Source of the DNA: Asterias amurensis
Taxonomy: Eukaryota > Echinodermata > Asteroidea > Forcipulatida > Asteriidae
NCBI RefSeq assembly: GCF_032118995.1
Contig: NC_092663.1
Coordinates: forward strand, 186,001-250,000
Direction of reading: 5' to 3'
Length of the DNA stretch: 64,000 nt
Shown here: positions 11,701 to 24,379 of the stretch, one piece after another
How the letters are laid out: the number at the start of each line of letters is the position of its first letter
Position numbering within the stretch: position 1 is the stretch's first letter
Translations under genes and position numbers: made by a program
Notes under the pieces: model-generated
Database searches by the model: none
Told to the model about the DNA's origin: nothing
Seen by the model: the letters and a program-made list of their open reading frames with translations, nothing else

Positions 11701-14700
11701 CGATCCGTGGTGGGATCTTCGACACGAATAGAGATTTATCAAACCACCCCAGGGCAGGGTTGGTTTCGCCACGGATAAACACCATATCCGGATCGACACC
11801 GTGTTGAAAAATTTTTATGTGAAGAGGTCAGTGCACATTGTCCAGACTGTATTCATGTGTGAAAAGGCCTAATGTTCAGATAACCTACCTTGGTTCTTCA
11901 ATTGATCGGACTTTCTCACAGCCATCAGGTGGGTCTCTGGTTAGTTGATACGTGTTATTATGACTAGGGGAGGATGAATACTTGCAACTCTGTAGTTCTG
12001 ATGGTGAGGATTCTTCTAAAACAAAGAACAACAGCATTTTCAGTAAACAAGATCTATTAATGTTTGCCAGATATCAGGTCTCAACCTTAAAGAAATTAAG
12101 GGCAAGCCACTTGGCTTCATCAAAATTCCACAGGGCTCACATCCAATTAAATTGTCTACATTTTCCCAGACCACTTACATTCATATCAGACAGGCGTGCC
12201 AGAGTCGCGCCGAACCAAATAGATTAAAAGTGACTCTAGGTGGACCCAAATAAATGTTGGTTTCAGACGGACAAACTTAAACCTAATATATACATTGGTT
12301 CAGCTCATGACAAGATCTACGTTAGAAACCAAGGCGCTCCAGGGTCGTTCCGAACTACTGCAACAGTCGATCTTTCCACTTCAAGTGCGTCCAGTCAAAC
12401 TTTCATGAAATTAATTCAGAATTTGGAACTCATAACACAGTTTATAAGTCTAGAGTTCATGTTATATATTCACATATCTCCCTGGTCAATTATTACCTAC
12501 AAAACAATCACTGCTTAAATTGCATATACTGCATACATCTTGGGACGGTACCCACCTTTTTCTACTTTGACCTCTCCATTACCCGTTGAGCTTGACCTAC
12601 TAGAAGGTCGTGATGGTGAGCCATCCATTTGAAACGTTGGTGATGTAGAATGACTGCGACTACCTGAGCCTCTACTTCCTGTCTCTTCACTAATATTGCC
12701 ATCATCCTGGTTCCCTGCAGGAGTCTGGGTACCAGTGTCATTAGTATGTAGAACAGGGGGTGGTGCACGACGCCCATCACATGTTGGTTCCTGAGTTTGT
12801 ATAATTACTCCTCTCTATAAATGTAAATCAAAGCATGACCAGTGAGGTAATGTACTTGAGAACAATCAGGGATATCAGAAGCATTTAACTCTGAGCTGGA
12901 AAAATGTGAGGGCATTTTTAATTAGCTTCCCTGTTCTGGGAAGAGTTTTTCCAGTATAACACAATAACAAAGACTTTCACATCAATCACGTGTCAATAGC
13001 AAGAAACTGGTGCCCCCACAGCTTTCTAACCTTAAGAAAATCCTGATTTAATCGTATTCTCACAGTCTGCCAGGCGTACTCAAGACGCACATCGCGCATA
13101 TCCCTTCGATGCGTTTGCTTGTTAAGGCTGTCTTGCGTCTTACAAGCGAATGTACTCATACCCATGTACTCGGCAGCAGACAACACTGTGAGAATGCGAT
13201 CAAAAATTGCATTTTCTTTAACATTGGGAGCTGCATTATACGAAACTCACGAAATAGCGGATTTGTGAGGAACGTATAACGACCAAAACCCACTGAGAAA
13301 AATGCATGCTGCCATTGAATATGAATCTGTTGAAATTAGTGACTTCTTGCAGGTAAGACCTGAGTTATGAAGCTTTGAAAATTTTCCGCCCCAGAAATGG
13401 ACCCTGACATCCAGGGCGTTACTGTTTTATAATGCGAAAGTGTTAGGCCGCCAGGGCTTATGTAATTCCTACTATAATAGAACTAACCTTTTCTCCCTCC
13501 TCTTCTTGATGCACACCATGAAGGACTAATCTCTCAATCTCTTGATTTAAACCTTCAACACTTCCTCTGATCTTAGGTGTAGGTGCCTTCAAGGAATTAT
13601 TAGGCACCGCGATGGCAGTAGAACGAGGCAAAGTCTGGTTAGTTGGTGCTGCTGATGGGCTGTTTGAGGGTGTTGTGTAAGTGGTTGGGGTGGAATGATT
13701 AGCATGTACAGGTGAAGCTCGTTGAGTGCTGGCAGTAGACTGGCGATTACCCTGTTTACGAAGCTGCTGCCTTAGTTTCTGACAGAAATGATAAACATCC
13801 AATGATAAACAAATATTACTTCGGATTATAAATTTGTTTGAGAAGAAACATAGTCATTTGCACACTTGAGTAGGAGACTCTCTGGGACAATAGGTGGCAG
13901 CAGACTTACCGGGTAAAGCCATTGTTCTCGGAACTACGTAAACAATGGAAATTTACCCGGTAAGTCTGCTGCCACCTAGCGTTGGAAAGTCTCCCATTGT
14001 CGCCGAATTGCAGACCACATTGGGCTCATATTACACAAACCACAACCCATCAAGTACCGTTTGCAGGGAATGAGGAAGGTCCATGTGCATTATGGTTGCT
14101 TATTGGTTAACTAGAATAAAATGGGCGAGATCTAGCTAAATATGCACACATGTAAGAACAGACATGCGCAGTAGACACTTTAAAAGACACTTAATGTGTG
14201 TGTAACTAATAGGCCCATGCTTTAACACCATGGGTAGACCAGGCCTTGCACTAACTTTTTTCCTTAACTAGCCCATCGGGCTAGTCAGCTGTACTCAGCC
14301 CGCATAAATTTTCACAAGCCCTTGGTGGTGACTTGGCACTCTTGACTAGTGATTGCACGCCGGGCTAGTGTCTAAATCGAGCCCTGTAGACAGTACACCC
14401 GAAAAATGTATACCTCCATCATTTTTTTATATAAATTTAAAATGCTTTGTGAGACGTCAGAATTTAAGACTTAAAAAATAAAATGCGATATCATTGAATA
14501 TCCTGATATATTTTGGATACACCGTGGGTTAAAAAAATCAATATCGCCCAAGCTTCTTACTTCCTTCAAGTTGTCTGCACTTCCCCAAGACGATGACCTC
14601 TTGTGTGATGACCCTTTTCTGTCCGATTCCTCTGTCTGAAAAAGGAATGAACAACAGTATACATTAATGAAGGTTTAAAAACCAATGATACATTGTAGCT

Positions 14701-17700
14701 ACAGGTCCTATATGTAGCTATACAAGAATAAATGAAAATAAATATGTAATTGTAGGGTTCTGACCGTCTACACTCACAGAATAATCCTCTACAAATACTA
14801 AAACACTAATTACATGTAGTCTTCTTTGAACCCACAAGCCACCTGTATACTTTAACAACAGTTAGGGAGTTTAACTACATGTAATTAAAACTTCATGGCA
14901 TTGTGCAGACCACAAACATTTCTTTGGCCACCCTGTGGTGCGTTTTCGCACTCAACTAATAAGGCCCAATAAATAAATAAAACAGTTGATCACACTCCGA
15001 CCTTTTTGGGGGGCCACGCATCTTTTTATAAACTATTTTTTTTCTTCTTCATGTTATGGTCTCCATGCCACTACCAGCTTGTTGGCAAACAGAGATAGTC
15101 TATTCTGTTGATACATTCTACATTGACCAAGCAGGAAGTGGATGTTGACCAGCCTTACCTGTGTAGATTGGTCTTTCTGGTTGGGTTCATGACTAGTAGT
15201 AGATGTGGTGGAAGAAGAATTGACAGTCTCTGATCGAGGCCAGTAACCTGACAAATAAGGTACAGCAATTGTATCCAGCGAGTTGGTACGACGTATAGGA
15301 CTAGCTCGTACTGCTTTCGGCTTTTCAACTGCAATTCAATTCAAAAACATCAGTATTAATTCAATGAGCAAGCTTACATGTTGATAGTGCCAGGCATTCA
15401 CCCATTAGTAAATACTTCATTATTGTATGAAGGTACACTTTAAGTCTTCAGCTTTGAAATACCTTGAAGTGTTTGCCATGCTGTCATTATTCCAAGCAAA
15501 ATGCAAGGGGAAAAATGGGAAAAAATGGGAAAAAACCCAGAGGGCCTACAAAAGCATTGTAAATGTATAATTAGTGTACATACATGTATTACGTATGTAA
15601 GAAATAAAGAATTTCATTTGCTGTATAAATTAATACAATAAAGTAAAAAAAACACAAAAGCGAGTAACTAATTATTATTTTCCAGTTCCAATTTACCTCC
15701 ATGGCTCAAGTTAACAAGACAGCAAAAAGAATGACGTTTGCTGTTTAGCAGATACAGTATGGTTTATTTCAGTGTTAAGCAAAATGTTGCACATTAATTT
15801 GACAACAGTCATAGCATGTCATTTCATTAAGTTCACCACAGATGATGACATCACTTACATGACTTAAGCCCGGTTCAGACTTCCTGCGAATCGAATGCAA
15901 AGTGAATGTTGACAAATGTTGACAAATTCGCAACGAAACGTTTTCGACAATGTATTTCAATGATGAAATAGAGGTCACTGATTTTGTTATATTTATTTTT
16001 ATAGGAACAATCATAAACATACTAAAAATGTAAAGGAAAAGACTGTAACAAAACAGTTACTTTAGTCTTGCTCTCACATGGCTATCTTACAAACCCTTTG
16101 GTCCATTAGTGTGGAATAGCCCATAATGAAATGCCATGTTCCTGTACATTGTATGATGCAATGTAAAGTGGACATACACTTGTTGGATTCCAGTGGATAA
16201 ATAACTATATAATTTTATATTATATATTTTTTACTGCGCCCAAAAGTTTGTATTATTGTAATGATATACAAAGCTTCTCCTTCACAAAGTATACATGGAT
16301 GTACCTATGTAGGATTCATGCTGATGTTGAACCCATCTCATAATTATATGCATGCATAGGGCTGTACATTTTTGATAACTGTTGTACATTGAACAGTATG
16401 CGTTTATATATATTGCATGAAACTAAATCCATATATGTATCTTAGGAAAAAACTGCGCATGAAGAAAACACAGTGCCTAGGGTGAAAGGATGGACACAAA
16501 CTTTACCTTTAGTGTGTAGCTTGTCTATACCCATGTACAATACAGCTTTACAATGCACGGTACATAGTCTTGACACTGTACTATAGGTACATTTTGGTAG
16601 AAATACATCAAGTTTATATTTGACATGTTTGAATGCAAGATTTACCTTGATATGAAAGCACTCAAAACCTTTACAGTACATGCATACATTATGCCTACAA
16701 CTGTACACATGCAAGAGTATTATTACATTTACATGTACAACTACAATACATTGTGGCATACATACATGTATCCTATATATATGTATTTAAACTATTTTAT
16801 GTTCTGTGTCATGTGGATGAAGCAGTACATGTATTTAAACCATAAGTGTGCCTTGGTTCATAGCTCTATGCTTGGTCACACGTCACACCAGTCACACTGT
16901 ACACTGATGGGTGTGTCTCCACAGTGTGCTACATCAGTCACATCATGGAGGTACAATTAGGTGGTCACACTGGATTTGTGATTAACAGTAACACTAAGGC
17001 AATCATATTGGTTTCGTGTCCAGCTTGGTTTTCACACTCAAAAGAACACTAGTTACAAAGTACAGTGTGTGTACACTGTATGTTAACTAGTTCAGTGTAC
17101 TATCCCTTGTATAGCCCGATCACATTAAGTCTAAGCCAAGGAGTCTATTAGGACGATGCCTTGACCAAACTACACTCCTCTAATCAAATGTTTTTATTAC
17201 TTTTTGATAAATGTTAAAATTGGGCGAAGGGGGGGGAGGCTGAGGGCTAGTGGGTGTATATATTTCACCACAATACATTTTTCAAATAAACACTGGCCAA
17301 TAACTGCTTACTGGCAACAGACTGCTTATTGGCAGCTGCAAGAAGTTATAACACACAGTGGAAAACGGAAACAAAAAGCGGCAGAGTTGGATATGGAACG
17401 CAGATGTGGTATATTTCCACGGACGTGCGAGTGGCAAACTTCAAGCAACACATGTGACGATCAGCATTTGACGCAAACGCGCCACTTTAGAATTAACTTT
17501 AACTTCTCTATTAAACTTCTCACAATACACATAGTTAGAACACACTGTACACAGGGTGTAACATGGGCTGTGCAAAAAGTCTACCAGCACCAACTTGCAG
17601 CATGTCCATGCTTCAGGGGCTTGTTATGTATGTAAGGCCTTGAACATGAGAATGATGACCTTGAAGTTGATCTATTGATGGATTGGAAGCCAGTCTACAT

Positions 17701-20700
17701 GTAGTTTGATGAGTTCCGGCTGATACTATAGAGTGGAACTTGCATTGCTTGTGATTATAGCCGAGCAGCAGTTCACTGAATGTTATTTAGCTTCCTTTTG
17801 AGTTTGTGACTGACTCAAATCAAAAGACTATTTCAAATCTTGACACTTGCGCAGACACGGTCATTGCTATTATTAGTCAAATAAGACCCCAAGATTGCTG
17901 AGCAGCTAGGTTTCAAATAAAGTTTCATCTCCAGCGAGCGATGGGTCGCTATTATGTCAAGCTTGACAAATTTGATGACATCCAAGTCTATATATGTACA
18001 ACAGTTCTGCAGCCTTTGACTTTGGACACATTTTGAAGGACCTCAGACCATTCGACAGGTCAAATTAAATTGTGTAGATCTGAGTGAGTGTCATGTTTAG
18101 GACTGGATAATCTGACCAAGAGGAAGGACTGACCAAGGACTGACCCCTGGGGAACACCAGACAGCAGATCATGGGGTGTTGAGAACTCATTTTTGATATG
18201 GAGACATTAGAGAGATTTCGCAAGCGTGCGGATACAGATACAGATACGGATATGATAACCGTATCCGTTCACGTCAGCTGCGTGTTGGATTTTGTTTCAC
18301 AAACTATATGTTTCACTTGAGTGCGCTCGCATTCATCATGAGTGTTTTTCTGACAAACATGACCGGTGATAGAGACCCCGTGTTTTATACACTGCATTTT
18401 CTCATCGTTCTCGACAGAACAAGCAGGAAACCTGGTTTCACGCTTAAACATCCTGATAGGAGGAACCAGGTCAGACACAATGGTGGCTGATTAACAAAGA
18501 AAACAAGGAAAACATCCAATAATGGGAAAAAAACATCATGGACAAAACATCTAAAAATTTATACATTGTCAGCCTGAACTCATCATTTCAACCCAATGTC
18601 TGTACAGTATGGGAATCTGGCCTAACATCATAATGGACTAAGTGCTCAGTATACACATCTGCGTGTGTAATTGTTTGTATTGAAGACTTGATTGGGACCA
18701 GCCGACTGGACTCAAGCTTTCCAACCAAGCAGGGCCCAATTTCATGGCTCTGCTTAGCGCTTACAGAAGCAGGGAATTCCGTGCTTACAGCAAGCGTATT
18801 TCACAGGTTAGTGGGGAATTATTGCGTCCGCGCATGCCTAGGCATTCTACGCTTAGAAGGCTACACAGAAATTTGGCTTGCAGGTTAGGGGCAAATTCGT
18901 TAGCGCAGAAATTCGGCGGTATAAGCAGAGCCATGAAAGTGGGCCCAGACCAATCATGTGCGGTTACCAGCATGTTCTTTGTCATTATTCATTGAAACTA
19001 CTACATGTTGTACCTCATGAACGAGTACAAGAAGGCAGATGTGTCTTGATAACATCAAGTTGTGCACAGAGGGAGCTGTTTTGGGGCAACTATTTTCTTA
19101 CAAATTACATGTACAGTGTGTGTGTCAAACAATGTATTGGCTGCAGTAATTGGAAAGCTCTCCAAGCTTTGCATTTCAATGTATTTCATGACCTTTCAAC
19201 TCTCACTATAGTTGTGACCTTGCTTCTTGCAGTGTCCCAGCACATGTACATGTACATGTAGTTACGTTCTGCGCAGATTAGAAAGATTGGTACAGTACAT
19301 GAGAGTGGTACATCAAAGTTACATTCATTCATTTCTTTACCCAAAGTTCATTTACCTGATGAAGTTATTCAAGATTAATTGTATAACTGGACAAATAGGC
19401 CTATATAAAAAGGAATGATTATAAATAGCTAATCAGTTACTATCAATGTCATGTCAACTGGCTATGAATTTTTCCTGGTGAAATATAGACCCATTGCATA
19501 TGACGTCACACTCTCAAAAAAGGAGGCAGATCATTGGACAATAACTGTTCTCTGTGCGTAAAAACATAAGCATGACCTCAGCGTACCTGTAGCGTTTCGC
19601 GTTATGCAAGGGGGAGCTTTTTATTTCGTACACTATAAAGAAAGCGCATCCAATTAATGCGCGTAAATTTGGGTGTCAACTCTCTTTTGTGCATATTTGT
19701 ATACAATTTTGAAACCCAAAATGACATCAAGGATAGGCACATGTGAGTACGCTGCATGTATTGCAAGGGGTCTATTCTGTATGAAACAACAATCCTTCAA
19801 GCGACAACACAAAAGTGTAAGGCCAGGGCTAGGAGACCACCAACATACGTAGGGCTATACTGCTGTAGATAGCTCAGTTGGGTAGAGCACTCGCATGTTT
19901 ACTCGGAGGCCGTTGGTTCAAATTACGTTCTCATAAATTTGTCTTTATTCAACCCCAAATTGTTTGAAGTTTAACCCAGTCAGTTTCACCTTACAAGTTG
20001 ATTATTACTCAAAGTTTTAAATGAATTAAAGAAGTGCGATGATAATTAGATTTATAACACCCCTTGCAAAGATTCTGCCTGCTCATTGGTTTAGAGCGCG
20101 TCACATGACATGTCTTAGTTTTGCTACACGACGGCCGTCGGTTTGCCATGCGCTAGTCCGAAGACTAGCACATGGCGTCGTGCGCTAGTCCGACAGACTA
20201 GCACACGGCTTGCAGTACCCAGACGTCCGTTGCGTGTACGAGTATGATAAATTAATAGTCTGTAACCATTTCGGATTGCACGACACGACATGCAACACAT
20301 TCAGCAAAAGTGTTTGCAATCTGTATTCGCGTCGTCCGTGGATTGTAGCATTCAGGTCTGTAACTTAATAATAATAGTACAGTATTTAGAAATGTTTGGG
20401 GTGTTATAAAACAAATATTGACTGCTTTTACTCGTGCAATGGTTAAAAACTATGACTCCCTCGGTGATCCCCGGAGCGTTCTATTTTCCCTCGGCTTCGC
20501 CTCGGGAAAACAGAACGCTACGGGGATCACCTCGGGAGTCATAGTTTTAACCATAGCACTCGAAGCAGTCAGTATTTGTATACTAACTTGAGTGATACAA
20601 TGACGTCATGTACTGTTCAGTCTGTTGCATGTTTATGGCAGCACACTCCACACTCTCCCTGCCCATGGCCCATGCTGCAATGTATACACTTGTTCCAGTT

Positions 20701-23700
20701 TCTTGGGGCATTGCCAAGTTCCCACAATGTAGTTTTCAATGTGCAATTAAATTAAGTTCAGTGGGCGGTTGCAAACTGCTGTGAAGGTTGTCCCATTATA
20801 AATGCACAATTCATCCATGACATAGCGTCAAAAATTACAAATTTTTGCAAATCGTTGTCAGTACCAAATCTTTACGCTGTCAATGATGACCTAATGTTGT
20901 TATATAATATTAAAGTGAAATACATAGGCCTACATGTAGTATTGGCAGGGTGCCGAAACAGACATGGTTTGACCATGGAGGTACAATGTAGAAGGTGACT
21001 CAATTGGTGTTCCCGGATTGGCAAATCTGTTCATTTTCTTATGCGAAGTATAAACAAACCTACAATGTAAGTACTTGTATATGGTTTGTGATGTATACAA
21101 AGGGGATTGTATTGATTTACTACACTGTATCTAATTCTAACCAAGACCATACACAGGTAGTTAACATTCCATTGGGTATATCTTACCAGTGTCAGCGCTT
21201 GGATTATTTGACGCAGGTATTAAATAAAGGAGGGTCCCCAAGACGATGGTGACTAAACATGCAAATTTTGCATGAGGGCACTATTACGTGTATGTCAGTG
21301 ACTTCTAACTGAATGGGACAATTAACATTTAACCAAGTAGTTTATCCTAGCTCATCAACAATGATTTCAGAGAAACACACCAAATAAACGTAAGAAAAAC
21401 AATGCAAGCAAATTTACGGGTGCAATTTCTGAGTTCTACAGTACATACATGTACATGTACCCTGCATACATACATGTACATGTACATGAGTGTGATTATC
21501 CCCGGCCAGTTTCTTCCTCCATGCGGCCAGTATGCAAGTTGTACTTGACTTGAACTGTGTGTCGTGCAATCATGGCTATGCAGAGCTATAACTGGACTTG
21601 GTACATGTATTTTACTGGCCGGTTTAACTATGACAATGCCTCCAAACAAGCCTCTTTGGTTCGGTAAATGGGAGTAGGAACGAGTGGAAAGTAAGTATTA
21701 AACCGAACAAGGAATACGGTAGCATACATGCTGTAGGCACACCAACCATGTACATGTTGCTACACACCAGGTACATGTACCCATGTACATGTAAATGTAC
21801 ACCCTCTTGCACGTGTTGCAGGGAAATCTTGCAGTAGCATGTGGTACTGTGTAATGCATTATGTGGTTCTCATGTCATGTGATGAAAATTAAAAATGGCA
21901 ACTATCATGCCTGTTGGCTGCACCAAAACAATTCACAAAATAAAATGCATTATGTGGCCTAATGTACATGGACACAATACATACATGTAGCCCCCTGATC
22001 TTCAACATTGTGAACAGTAGTTTCTGTTTTAAAGAAAAGTCTTCAAAAACATGAATTAACTTAAGAAAATGGAAAAAAGCAAAAGATTGAAGAAATACTG
22101 CAGACTGCCTGTTTATTTATAGGCCAACATGTATTTAATCCCTTCAAGATCATAATGAAATTAAGAGGGTTTCCTATCTTTGTATCCTTTGGTACAATAG
22201 CATACATGTACATACATGTGCAGTCAATGATAATTGTTTTAATCACACCAATAATTTACTGAAAAAATATGGGTCATATTTTACACTTTCTGAAAGATGA
22301 GGCAGCTGTTTAAATATGAGCAATTTTTGAATGTCCCGGTCAACACCAGCACAAAGCAATAAATTATGCACGATTGGTTGCTATGATCCCAGGCATCCAG
22401 CCTTTAAATAGACTTTTCATTCATACATTGTACGTATCTCACAGGAACAAGCCTCTGCGATGCTGGAAATGTAATAGGCATTCCATGATACAGAGGTCAA
22501 TTTTGCAATAGCTCAGTGCAACCCAAGCCACAACTCTTTGTCTATGTGCCAGGCAGTGGTTAATGGAACCATGGAACTGGGTGTTTATAAAACAGTTTCA
22601 GTGAGGATGGTGAATGTGTAAAGACAGTGCAAACACGAGTGTATTATTAAAAAGCTTTAAAAAAACTGATCATATTATAAATGTAATATTTATATTAAAA
22701 AACGTTTAATATTTGTAATTTATATTTATAGTGACGGCAGCATTGGACGAGGGACATGTAATAAGACATTGGAAGGTACAATTAAACAATATGGCATAAC
22801 CATGTAATGGGAGTTACTGCTTGGCTTGTAAGTTGTATTACATGGTACATGGTACATGTACAACAGGGGTGGCTCAGCGTAAACCGGCTGAAAAATTACC
22901 ATCTTATTGGACAATGTGTCAAAGTGCTCTCTACACTATGATTGATCAATTTGTCATTATTTTAGCCTACATGTTCTCAGGCCTGTATGCTTCGTTTTTG
23001 AAAGGGTAAGGGCACCAAGGCATTTTCTTCTGGGTAAAGGGCACCCTATGATGAAATTTCAAATTTGTACTGGAGCATTTCAAGGGCACCAAGGCAATGA
23101 CCAGGGGACACGGAGGCAATCGCCTTCGTTGCCCCCGTGAAGTATCAGGTCTGTGTTCTTGTTAAAATATATCCCAACATTAAATCAGGGCCTAAACACA
23201 GAAAAAGTTGCATGTTCAGCAACCCTGCGGCCGATTTCACGAAACGCTAGGATTAATCCTAACATGGGTTAGGCAGGTAACCCGTCCTAACTTAGGATGG
23301 GTTTAATTCCTCCAACGTACTTGGATACGGAACTGAACTCGTGTTAAGTCCTAAGATTAATCCTAAGTTAGGTACATGTAGAGTTTGGTGAAATCAACGG
23401 CTGACTACTTACAATTTACACTGCGTTAATGAGGAGTTTTTCCCTTTCTGATAAAAAGCAATTTTGGTCATAAAAAACCCACCCTTTGACAAGAAGTGTG
23501 TTTTCCCTCATTTGATAATAATAAATCCATCTTTTCTCAAGGTGCCCCTATGGAAATGATACACGGATATTAGAATAACGGAATACTATGAAGTCAGCCT
23601 TCCATTAGGCCTCATTGTATTGTAGTGCGAGTTACATGTAACATGGAATTGCACAACCAGTCTTGAGATTGAGCAATGCTATAGCCATTATGTATCTCAG

Positions 23701-24346
23701 GATTGAACCTGCACCCTGTGCTCAAATTGATGATCTTGCTCAATTTTAGGATTTTGTGAAAGATGGCTCTGAAACAAGATTTGTTTTAGCTGGGCTTTAA
23801 TGAAAAAAGTTGTTTGGATACCAACAAGCATTTCAAACATTCTCATCACTTATGCACTGCTAATAAACTGTGCACAAGAAACTCATCTTAAACAGTTTGA
23901 TGTGGGAACAAAAAATTGTTTTCCCCATATAAATACTGTTTTTCTTTTTAAATAACTTGTTTAAATAGCTTCAATTGTTGTCGAGTTTGTTAGCAGCTCT
24001 TAATCTATCAAATATCTATCTAGTGCTTCAAATTTTTTAATAGTTTAACTCAAAGTATATATTTATATTTGTTTATTTATAGTATCTAAGTGTTTATCAT
24101 TGTGATTTTTTTATTTATACTCTATTCGAGGATTGGATAAGCAGGCTTTTCAGTCATAGTGTAGTAGTACGCTTTTATTTATTCTGGCCGTCTTAGAATG
24201 GATTGTTGTCCTCCACATCCCGTACCTGTCCTGTACCCTTTTGTCTAATCCCGCTCCTCTAGTTACCCTGTATTTAAGTTACCTTTTTTGAAGTCTTATT
24301 ATCCTTGTTTTACTTGTATGTATTTGTTTTTGACACTGGCCGAATA

Positions 24347-24379
<33 letters not shown>

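Noticed and set aside
17204-17635. 143-residue frame on plus
   Set aside because: No recognisable domain, low-complexity context in GLCCI1 intron 1, no match to neighbouring coding style.
19862-19935. Functional tRNA gene
   Set aside because: Boxes A and B are present but acceptor and anticodon stems do not pair; better read as SINE or pseudogene.
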